Shown here: piece after piece, positions 1 through 5,402 of the stretch
Layout of the letters: each line of letters opens with the position of its first letter
Position numbering within the stretch: the stretch's first letter is position 1
Assembly (NCBI GenBank): GCA_039931635.1
Contig: JBDTRO010000202.1
Coordinates: 1-6,546 of the forward strand
Direction of reading: 5' to 3'
DNA length: 6,546 nt
Source: RBG-16-66-20 sp039931635
GTDB lineage: Bacteria > Pseudomonadota > Gammaproteobacteria > Burkholderiales > SG8-39
Position numbers and translations under genes: made by a program
The notes under the pieces: model-generated
Database searches by the model: none
What the model saw: only the letters and a program-made list of their open reading frames with translations
What the model was told of the DNA's origin: nothing

Positions 1-1
1 A

Positions 2-670
2 CCAACGCTGATTCCAGGCCTTGCATTCTTCCCAGGCGGTCGTGGCGTTTTTCAAGAGCGCCGCGAGTTGCCCAATTTTCCGTTTTTGAAAGTGATGGTC
101 ATTGGGCAGGATTTTGACAATCTTTCCAACTATGAGTGTTCCCTCAGAGGTGGCGAGGAGAATCGAAAACTTGCAACCTGGAAACAGCTCCTGAATTTAC
201 TTGACCGAGCCGGCATTCCACCTACAGCGTGTTTTTTCACAAATGCCTATATGGGGCTTCGAGAAACGGGCAAGAATACCGGCCCATCCCCCGGTCAGAG
301 ATCTTATTCCTTTCGAAATGAATGCCTGACGTTTTTTCGCCGACAATTGGTTCTGCAACAGCCGCGCATGATTCTTTGCCTTGGTCTACATGCAGCCGCT
401 TTCCTCTCGCTAGCCAGTCCGAAGCTGCAAGTGTGGGCTTTGGAGCAATTTTCCAAAATCGACGCAGCTGGGACGGGATTGGTAAAAGAGGTCCAATTCA
501 CGGACTGCCCGTTGACTGTTCCGGCAGTTGCGCTCTTGGTGCACCCCAGCCATCGACGACTAAACATTAAACTGCGAACATTCGGGAGCCTTCATGGCGA
601 TGAGGCAGAGTTGGCGTTGCTCCGTGACGCCCTTGACTACATCGGGGGAGCGCAGATCCTTGCCGCTTAA
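2..670 (+). CDS. Uracil-DNA glycosylase superfamily protein, 5' end outside window
   Basis: The product resembles proteins of the uracil-DNA glycosylase superfamily, which remove damaged or uracil bases from DNA. The frame is open from base 2 with no stop, and the residues before the first candidate start (TTG at 68) look like real protein (PGLAFFPGGRG, then FQERRELPNFPF). The true start is therefore upstream of the window and 222 residues are visible. Counting from base 2, VMVIGQDFDN at 31-40 matches the position of the GQDPY water-activating motif of family 1 enzymes, with the aspartate kept (D37). A second motif, HPSHRRLN, begins at residue 181 and matches the His-Pro-Ser DNA-intercalation loop. 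Between them are typical family segments (CFFTNAYMGLR, PRMILCLG). The TAA stop lies inside the R'' box of the attC site, a usual cassette arrangement. Superfamily membership is fairly secure; enzymatic activity and exact substrate are not. Confidence 0.75.
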   Translation, partial: PTLIPGLAFFPGGRGVFQERRELPNFPFLKVMVIGQDFDNLSNYECSLRGGEENRKLATWKQLLNLLDRAGIPPTACFFTNAYMGLRETGKNTGPSPGQRSYSFRNECLTFFRRQLVLQQPRMILCLGLHAAAFLSLASPKLQVWALEQFSKIDAAGTGLVKEVQFTDCPLTVPAVALLVHPSHRRLNIKLRTFGSLHGDEAELALLRDALDYIGGAQILAA

Positions 671-732
671 CCTGCGGCTGCACCGGCGCGCGGCCAGAAT
701 GCGGCCGCGCGCCGTTAAGCGCCACGTTAGAC
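665..732 (+). other. attC recombination site (68 bp)
   Basis: The R'' box GCTTAAC (665-671) fits RYYYAAC and the R' box GTTAGAC (726-732) fits GTTRRRY; the two boxes can pair, with one G-T wobble and one mismatch. Between them, 684-695 (CGGCGCGCGGCC) is exactly complementary to 703-714, giving a 12-bp stem around a 7-nt loop (AGAATGC, 696-702). An outer L''/L' arm pairs 674-676 with 720-722 and 678-679 with 718-719, leaving G677 unpaired, like the extrahelical base that sets strand choice in attC sites. Length and architecture are normal for attC, where the folded bottom strand is recombined by IntI. Predicted crossover is between 726 and 727. The upstream gene's TAA is at 668-670. Confidence 0.85.
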
Positions 733-765
733 TGCGCTACCAATCGCATCTCTGCCGCCAGGCAT

Positions 766-1068
766 ATGACGAATATCAAACGCGGAGCATTCAAAGGAAA
801 GAAGGTTGAACTTGCTTCGACTGACCGTTTGGAGGATTTCCGCGAGGCCGCTGCCGAATTTATGGACAAGGTATTCGACTTTCTTCCGGGCGACTACCTG
901 ATCACCGACGAGTCTAGCCTGTGCGACTTCACCGATTTCGCCTCCTCCGATACGTCACGGATCTGGGGACGCATCACTGAACTCTATGCGATCGGAAGAG
1001 AGGAAGTACCTTCTGAAAGGCTGGTCGATATCTTCGCGGTGATACAGGCTCGGAGGAATTTCCAATAG
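766..1068 (+). CDS. Small conserved-looking cassette protein of unknown function
   Basis: This gene encodes a 100-residue protein that I cannot assign to a named family. It starts 34 bases after the attC site, as cassette genes usually do, at an ATG with only a weak purine stretch before it (CCAGG, 758-762). The N-terminus is basic (KRGAFKGKK, residues 5-13), followed by a likely amphipathic helix at 21-38. The core PGDYLITDESSLCDFTDF at 41-58 looks like the most constrained part, and the C-terminal half reads as a second helical region ending in ARRNFQ. No signal peptide or membrane segment is seen. The protein is acidic in the middle and soluble-looking. I have the impression of having seen this core in other integron-cassette and proteobacterial hypothetical proteins, but no function is known to me. 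It ends in TAG and the same frame continues into the DUF4160-like remnant. Confidence 0.75.
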   Translation: MTNIKRGAFKGKKVELASTDRLEDFREAAAEFMDKVFDFLPGDYLITDESSLCDFTDFASSDTSRIWGRITELYAIGREEVPSERLVDIFAVIQARRNFQ

Positions 1069-1206
1069 GGAGTAGCTTCCGAGTTGATTACGATGGGCAG
1101 CCATGACTACGGTTTGAGCATGCGGCATGTCAACGCCGCCCTTCGGTTGATTCAGGAGCACGAAGATGAAATCCGCAAAGCCTGGAAAACGCACTTCTCA
1201 AGTTGA
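1069..1206 (+). pseudogene. 5'-truncated DUF4160-like gene remnant
   Basis: In the same frame as the preceding gene, after its TAG at 1066-1068, the sequence reads open to TGA at 1204-1206. From ATG 1093 it gives a 37-residue peptide beginning MGSHDYGLS, continuing ALRLIQEHEDEIRKAWKTHF. This resembles the C-terminal helix of DUF4160 proteins, where a Tyr-Gly-Phe/Leu turn precedes a helix ending in an ...I..AW...F pattern. DUF4160 genes are commonly followed by a DUF2442 gene, as here, and the 41-base overlap with the next start (1166) fits such a pair. The N-terminal two thirds of a normal DUF4160 protein, including its His-rich HxHV-type segment, is absent in all frames upstream. The likely explanation is a deletion that joined the previous gene to the tail of this one. 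It may still be translated as a short peptide that couples translation into DUF2442. The identification rests on a short motif only. Confidence 0.45.
1154..1158 (+). promoter_or_regulatory. Shine-Dalgarno site of the DUF2442 gene
   Basis: AGGAG lies 7 bases before the ATG at 1166, inside the coding frame of the DUF4160-like remnant. It is the clearest ribosome-binding site in the cassette region and fixes the start of the DUF2442 gene. Its position inside the overlapped reading frame suggests the two genes were once translationally coupled. Confidence 0.7.
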
Positions 1207-1477
1207 GGTGACGAACGTTTCGAAGCACGGCTTCTGGCTTCTTATCGGAGACCAGGAGCGATTCGTCCCGTTCGAGCAGTTTCCGTGGTTCCGCAACGCC
1301 CCCATTGGTCAACTGCTTAACGTCGAGCTCCCGAGTACCCGCCATCTGTATTGGCCCGACCTTGACGTCGACGTTGCCGTTGAATCGATTGATCATCCGG
1401 AACGCTTCCCGCTCGTGAGCAAAGTGCGGTCGAACCCGCCATCGCAGCGGGCGCGCCAGAAACAGGCGCGCCGCTGA
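1166..1477 (+). CDS. DUF2442-domain protein (cassette-borne)
   Basis: The 103-residue product matches the DUF2442 pattern. A short basic N-terminus is followed by a strand VEVTNV (13-18), then FWLLIGDQERFVPFEQFPWF (23-42), the connecting segment GQLLNVELP, and the diagnostic HLYWPDLDVDVAVESI (60-75). DUF2442 proteins are small soluble proteins often encoded just after DUF4160, and such pairs have been proposed as toxin-antitoxin-like modules; that role is not established and I only note it. Here the partner is reduced to a remnant, so this gene may be an orphan. The start is supported by AGGAG 7 bases upstream. The domain seems to end near residue 87. The Arg/Gln-rich tail from residue 89 (SNPPSQRARQKQARR) is encoded entirely by the attC-like hairpin at 1429-1494, so it is probably a by-product of recombination-site sequence. 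It is convergent with the flavoprotein gene, with 11 bases between the stops. Confidence 0.75.
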   Translation: MKSAKPGKRTSQVEVTNVSKHGFWLLIGDQERFVPFEQFPWFRNAPIGQLLNVELPSTRHLYWPDLDVDVAVESIDHPERFPLVSKVRSNPPSQRARQKQARR

Positions 1478-1494
1478 ATGGCAGCACGTCAGGC
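1429..1494 (+). other. Putative decayed attC site / convergent-gene hairpin
   Basis: An imperfect inverted repeat pairs 1445-1457 with 1465-1476 (one bulged G, 1451) around a 7-nt loop AGAAACA. It is extended by 1436-1442 (CCGCCAT) against 1478-1484 (ATGGCAG), six of seven pairs. It is flanked by GTCGAAC (1429-1435), which keeps the AAC of an R'' box, and GTCAGGC (1488-1494), one base from the GTTRRRY R' consensus. Overall length (66 bp) and loop size match the attC at 665-732, and the loop-proximal bases are similar (GCCAGAA in both). The last 8 of 10 bases around R' also agree (CACGTTAGAC versus CACGTCAGGC). The reading as an attC inactivated by a T-to-C change at the crossover triplet is inference. 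Alternatively, it is simply a terminator-like hairpin between convergent genes, although there is no T-tract on either strand. Confidence 0.5.
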
Positions 1495-2856
1495 CGCGAA
1501 AGGCTTGAGACTGCCGAGCAGCGTCGGCACGAGCTCGGTCACGGTGGGATGGATGTGCACCGCCCGCTGGATGGTGGTGTAGGGCTTCTTCGCGTACATC
1601 ACGTCGAGCAGGGAGTGCACGATCTCGTCGCCATTCAGGCCGAGGATCGCGGCACCCAGCAGTTCCTTCGTATCTGCATCCACCAGCACTTTCATGAAGC
1701 CCTGTGTCTCGCCGGCCTCGCGGGCGCGGCCGACGCGGGTCATGAGCATCTTGCCGGCCAGCAGCTTGCGGCCGCTCTTCCTGGCTTCGGCCTCGTTCAT
1801 GCCGATGCGGCCGAGAGGCGGGTCGATGAAGAGCGCGTAGCAGGAGATGCGGTCGGAGATTTTGCGTGGATCGTTGTCGAACAGGTTGGCGGCGACGATT
1901 TCGTAATCGTTCCAGGAAGTGTGGGTGAACGAGCCCTTGCCGTTGGCGTCGCCCATGCACCACACGCCCTCGGCGCTGGTGCGGCACTGGTCGTCCACGG
2001 TGATGTAGCCGCGCGGGTCGGCGGTGATGCCTGCTTCCTTCAGGCCAAGGTCGCTGGTGTTGGGAACGCGGCCCACGGCCAGCAGCAGATGACTGCCTTG
2101 CACGGATTTTCCGGCGAAGCTGACGTTGATCGACTCCCCCGCCCCGCTTACTTTCAGATCAGCAGCGGAAAGAAAAATTTCCACGCCCTCGCGTTCCAGG
2201 ATGGCGCGAATTCCGGCAACCACGTCTTCGTCTTCGCGCGGCAACAGCGTGTCGGCGCGCTCGATGACGGTGACTTTCGAGCCGAAGCGCCGGTACATCT
2301 GCGCGAATTCCAGGCCGATGTAGCTGCCGCCGATGATGACCAGGTGTTCGGGCACGCGGTCGATGTCCATCATGGTGGTATTGGTGAGGTACGGCACGTC
2401 CTTCACGCCGGGAATGTCGGGCACCGTGGCGCGGCCGCCGACGTTGATGAAGACCCTGTCCGCCTGCAGCGTCCTGCCGCCCACGTCGATGGTGCGGGGC
2501 GCGGTGAAGCGCGCCTGGCCGCGGATCAGGGAGACGTTCTTCATGCCGGCAAGCCAGCTGCCGACGCCCTCGGAGGACTGCTTGACGATGCCGTCCTTGC
2601 GCGCCTTCACGGCTTTCATGTCCACGCGCACGTCGCCGGCGCTGAAGCCGTACTCGCCGCCGCGCCGCGCCATGTGAATCGCGCGCGCGCTGCCGACCAG
2701 CGTCTTGGTGGGAATACAGCCGACGTTGACGCAGGTGCCCCCGAGCAGCTTTCGCTCGACGATGGCGGTCTTCAGGCCCATTGCATCCAGGCGCGCGCAC
2801 AACGGCGGCCCCGCCTGCCCCGCGCCGATGACGATTGCATCAAAATGGTCTGCCAT
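1489..2856 (-). CDS. FAD-dependent pyridine nucleotide-disulfide oxidoreductase (mercuric reductase/Lpd-like)
   Basis: This is a 455-residue class-I flavoprotein disulfide reductase, which passes electrons from NAD(P)H through FAD to a redox-active disulfide. The FAD-binding GAGQAG is at 11-16 and the redox pair is Cys42 and Cys47 in CVNVGCIPTKT. The NAD(P) fold has GGSYIG at 176-181 with Glu200 at the end of the second strand, suggesting NADH preference. The second FAD contact is GDANG at 302, and the dimer-interface catalytic pair is His436/Glu441 in HIHPTVTE. The C-terminus (SLKPFAA) lacks the vicinal cysteine pair of true MerA, and no mer genes or E2/E3 complex genes are adjacent, so neither merA nor lpdA is warranted; the substrate is unknown. 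The frame stays open 50 codons upstream, but the start at 2856 is chosen because AAGGAG lies 7 bases before it and the protein begins there as in its family. The gene is convergent with the cassette array. Confidence 0.85.
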   Translation of the reverse strand: MADHFDAIVIGAGQAGPPLCARLDAMGLKTAIVERKLLGGTCVNVGCIPTKTLVGSARAIHMARRGGEYGFSAGDVRVDMKAVKARKDGIVKQSSEGVGSWLAGMKNVSLIRGQARFTAPRTIDVGGRTLQADRVFINVGGRATVPDIPGVKDVPYLTNTTMMDIDRVPEHLVIIGGSYIGLEFAQMYRRFGSKVTVIERADTLLPREDEDVVAGIRAILEREGVEIFLSAADLKVSGAGESINVSFAGKSVQGSHLLLAVGRVPNTSDLGLKEAGITADPRGYITVDDQCRTSAEGVWCMGDANGKGSFTHTSWNDYEIVAANLFDNDPRKISDRISCYALFIDPPLGRIGMNEAEARKSGRKLLAGKMLMTRVGRAREAGETQGFMKVLVDADTKELLGAAILGLNGDEIVHSLLDVMYAKKPYTTIQRAVHIHPTVTELVPTLLGSLKPFAA

Positions 2857-2863
2857 GCGGATG

Positions 2864-2869
2864 CTCCTT
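2864..2869 (-). promoter_or_regulatory. Shine-Dalgarno site of the flavoprotein gene
   Basis: On the minus strand AAGGAG is followed by 7 bases and then the ATG at 2856. This near-perfect ribosome-binding site decides the start codon against the longer open frame that extends back to 3006 and would overlap the divergent peptidase gene. Confidence 0.8.
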
Positions 2870-2884
2870 GTTAGACTTTGCCCG

Positions 2885-5383
2885 ATGCGCGGTCTGATCA
2901 TTTTCGTCGTTCTTGCCATGGTAAACCTGACACTCACGCCATCGTCTTTCGCCGCTCCGCCGATAGAGCCGGGTATTTCCCTGCCGCTCGCGAAATGGCG
3001 CGCCAAGCACTACCGCGACGTTCGCTATGCGCTGCGCATTCAATTGCTTGAAGGCGCAGGGCTGTTGAAGGGCAATGTCGAAATCACGGTCCAGTACCCA
3101 CGCAAACCGGTAGACCTGATCCTCGATTGGCGCGGCACGCCGGTGCGCGACGTACGCGTCAACGGCGTCGCGGTGATCCCGGAAGCGAGCAACGAGCACC
3201 TGGTGATCGGCAGGAAGCACCTGAAGAGCGGCGGCAACATCGTCCAGCTCGCCTTCGATTCGCCGGTCGCGGTGCAAGGCAGCGCGGTAACGCGCTACAA
3301 GGACCGCGAAGACGGATCGGAGTACCTCTACACCCTGCTCGTGCCGGCGGACGCGAGCACGCTGTTCCCCTGCTTCGATCAGCCGGACCTCAAAGGCCGG
3401 TTCTCCCTGGAACTGGAATTGCCGCCGCACTGGAAAGCGGTTGCCAACAGTCCCATCGAGAAACAGGGCAACGGCAGCATCAAATTCAGGCAAACCGAAC
3501 CGATCTCGACCTATCTCTTCGCCTTCGCCGCGGGGCCCTTCGAGACGCTGCGCGCCGAAGGCGACGCGGTGCGCCTCTATGTGCGCCGCTCCAGGCTGGA
3601 AACCGCCAAGCCGCACGTGGGCGAAGTCCTGCGCCTGAACCGCGAGGCGACCGCGTACTTCGAGCGCTACTTCGCGCGCAAATTCCCGTTCGCGAAGTAC
3701 GACCTGGTGCTGCTGCCTGAATTTGCGTACGGCGGCATGGAACACGCGGGCGCGACCTTCCTGAACGAGGAACGCGTGCTGTTTCCGGCGCCACCCAGCG
3801 CAACGGACCTCCTGCGGCGGGCGCAGCTGATATTTCACGAGACCTCCCACCAGTGGTTCGGCGACCTGGTCACGATGCGCTGGTTCGACGACCTGTGGCT
3901 CAAGGAAGGCTTCGCCAACTTCATGGCCGCCAAGGCGACCGAGGCGCTGCTGCCGGAGTTCGACGCCTGGACGGCGTTTCACGCCCTGAAGACGAGCGCC
4001 GTGCGCACGGACGCGACGCGCGGCACCACCGCCATCCGTTATCCGCTGCAAAACCTCGCCGATGCGAAATCGGCCTACGGCAACATCGTCTATTCCAAGG
4101 GCCCGGCCGTGCTGCGGCAAGCGGAGTTCTACCTCGGGGAGGCCGTCTTCCAGCGCGCAGTGCGCGATTTCGTCCGGCGCCACGCCTACGCCGCCGCAGG
4201 CTGGCAGGACCTGGTGCGCGCCTTCGAGCGCGCCTCGGGCAGGAAACTGAACCGCTGGGCGGACGCCTGGGTACAGCGCCGCGGCATGCCGACCGTGCGC
4301 ATCACAGGAAACAAGCTCGAGCAGCGCGACGCTCTCGGCGAGAACGGCGTCTGGCCAATGAAATTGAGGATTTCTCCCTCGCGCGATGTCTTTCTCGAGC
4401 ACCGAAGCCTGAACATCCGGATTCCCGCCGGCCGGGCCCTCGTCTTTCCCAACTACGGCGACTTCGGTTACGGCCGCTTCCTGCTGGACGCGAAAAGCAT
4501 CGAGGCCGTGCTCGCTCCGTCCTTCGACGCTGGTAGCACGCTGCTGCGGGCGCAGCTGCTCGAGGCAATCTGGGAATCGGTGCGGGAAGCGGAGCTCGCC
4601 CCGGAGCGATTTCTCTCCTATGCGCTCGAACAGCTGCCGAAGACGCGCGACGATATCGCGCTTGCCGGGCTGCTCGGACGCATCGAAGGCGCGTTCCGGC
4701 GTTACCTGAATGACGCCCAGCGCGACGCCATCGCACCGGCGATCGAAGGCGCGTTGCGCGCCGATGGCGCCGGCACTTCGCGCGACCTGCTATTGACGAG
4801 GACCTTGATCGACCTGGCCTGGTCGCCTGCGGCGCTGCAGGATCTCAAGAGGCTGCTGCGCAGCCCCGCGATGGCATCCCGCGACCGCTTCCGCATCATC
4901 CGGCGCCTGACCCTGCGCGGCGATCCGGAGGCGCCCGCCCTGCTTGCGGCGCAAACCGCGGCCGATCCGGGCGACGACGGCAGGCGCTACGCTTATGCAG
5001 CGGGCGCGGCGGACCCGGCGGTCAAGCGCAGCTTGTTCGATGCGTTCCTCGACGACAGGACGTTGCCTGAAAGCTGGATCGAAACCGCATTGGGCGCGCT
5101 GAACGCACCCGAGCAGGCGGCATTCACGCAGCAGCTGCTGCCGGAGGCGCTGGCGCGCCTGCCGGAACTGAAGCGCACGCGGAAGATTTTTTTCGTTGCC
5201 AACTGGCTGGCGGCCTTCATCGGCGGGCAGACCGGGCCCGCCGCGCTCGCCGAAGTGGAAACTTTCCTGCGGCGCGGCGACATCGACGCCGACCTGCGCC
5301 TGAAGGTGCTCGAGGCAATAGATGGCCTGGAGCGCGCGGTCCGAATTCGAGAAACTTTCGGCACCCGTTCCGCCGGCAAATAA
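2885..5383 (+). CDS. Exported M1-family zinc aminopeptidase with GGMEH motif
   Basis: This is an 832-residue metallopeptidase of family M1 (gluzincin), which removes N-terminal residues from peptides. The N-terminus MRGLIIFVVLAMVNLTLT then PSSFAA is a signal peptide, so the mature protein is expected in the periplasm. The N-terminal beta domain runs to about residue 220. The zinc site is HETSH at 318-322 with the third ligand Glu341 in WLKEGFAN, exactly 18 residues later. The catalytic tyrosine is probably Tyr403 in NIVYSKGP. The substrate-binding GAMEN box is GGMEH (283-287), keeping the glutamate but with His for Asn. The region after about 480 is a beta segment and then an Ala/Leu/Arg-rich helical ERAP1-C-like domain. 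ATGs at 2855 and 2861 are also possible starts; none has a good ribosome-binding site, and 2885 gives the most typical signal peptide. The divergent flavoprotein start is 28 bases away. Confidence 0.88.
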   Translation: MRGLIIFVVLAMVNLTLTPSSFAAPPIEPGISLPLAKWRAKHYRDVRYALRIQLLEGAGLLKGNVEITVQYPRKPVDLILDWRGTPVRDVRVNGVAVIPEASNEHLVIGRKHLKSGGNIVQLAFDSPVAVQGSAVTRYKDREDGSEYLYTLLVPADASTLFPCFDQPDLKGRFSLELELPPHWKAVANSPIEKQGNGSIKFRQTEPISTYLFAFAAGPFETLRAEGDAVRLYVRRSRLETAKPHVGEVLRLNREATAYFERYFARKFPFAKYDLVLLPEFAYGGMEHAGATFLNEERVLFPAPPSATDLLRRAQLIFHETSHQWFGDLVTMRWFDDLWLKEGFANFMAAKATEALLPEFDAWTAFHALKTSAVRTDATRGTTAIRYPLQNLADAKSAYGNIVYSKGPAVLRQAEFYLGEAVFQRAVRDFVRRHAYAAAGWQDLVRAFERASGRKLNRWADAWVQRRGMPTVRITGNKLEQRDALGENGVWPMKLRISPSRDVFLEHRSLNIRIPAGRALVFPNYGDFGYGRFLLDAKSIEAVLAPSFDAGSTLLRAQLLEAIWESVREAELAPERFLSYALEQLPKTRDDIALAGLLGRIEGAFRRYLNDAQRDAIAPAIEGALRADGAGTSRDLLLTRTLIDLAWSPAALQDLKRLLRSPAMASRDRFRIIRRLTLRGDPEAPALLAAQTAADPGDDGRRYAYAAGAADPAVKRSLFDAFLDDRTLPESWIETALGALNAPEQAAFTQQLLPEALARLPELKRTRKIFFVANWLAAFIGGQTGPAALAEVETFLRRGDIDADLRLKVLEAIDGLERAVRIRETFGTRSAGK

Positions 5384-5402
5384 TCATGGCACAATCTTCA
5401 GC

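Larger units (their letters stand above)
1..1494 (+). mobile_element. Distal end of an integron gene-cassette array (or CALIN)
   Basis: The segment holds small, tightly packed rightward genes of the kinds found in integron cassettes: a UDG-like protein, a short unknown protein and a DUF2442 protein. It has one convincing attC site at 665-732 and a second, decayed attC-like hairpin at 1429-1494. The complete genes lack individual promoters that I can see, as is usual for cassettes. Composition by eye is less GC-rich than the flanking chromosome to the right. No integrase gene, attI site or Pc promoter lies in the window, so whether this is a complete integron or an orphan attC cluster cannot be decided here. 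The array boundary at about 1494 is an inference from the second hairpin and from the convergent GC-rich housekeeping-type gene that starts there. Confidence 0.7.

Noticed and set aside
68..70. TTG at 68 as the start of the UDG-like gene
   Set aside because: The frame is open to the window edge and the upstream residues look like conserved protein; no ribosome-binding site is suitably placed before 68.
1130..1152. GTCAAC...GTTGATT inverted repeat considered as an attC site for the 766-1068 gene
   Set aside because: Only about 5 bp pair, there is no central stem, GTTGATT does not fit GTTRRRY, and the bases are explained as DUF4160-like coding sequence.
1549..2874. Long rightward open frame of about 440 codons antisense to the flavoprotein gene
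   Set aside because: It is the complement of a gene with all expected family motifs; its translation is His/Ala/Val/Asp-rich with no recognisable domain, as expected of a shadow frame in GC-rich DNA.
2870..2876. GTTAGAC, matching an attC R' box, between the divergent flavoprotein and peptidase genes
   Set aside because: No RYYYAAC partner and no central inverted repeat lie at a suitable distance upstream; the surrounding bases are coding or ribosome-binding sequence. Chance match.
2918..2929. Near-palindrome TTGCCATGGTAA within the peptidase signal-peptide region
   Set aside because: Imperfect, short and inside coding sequence; no second copy nearby to suggest an operator.
2840..4402. Long leftward open frame of about 520 codons antisense to the peptidase gene
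   Set aside because: Low-complexity Arg/Val/Gln/Glu-rich translation with no motifs, opposite a gene with a complete zinc peptidase signature.
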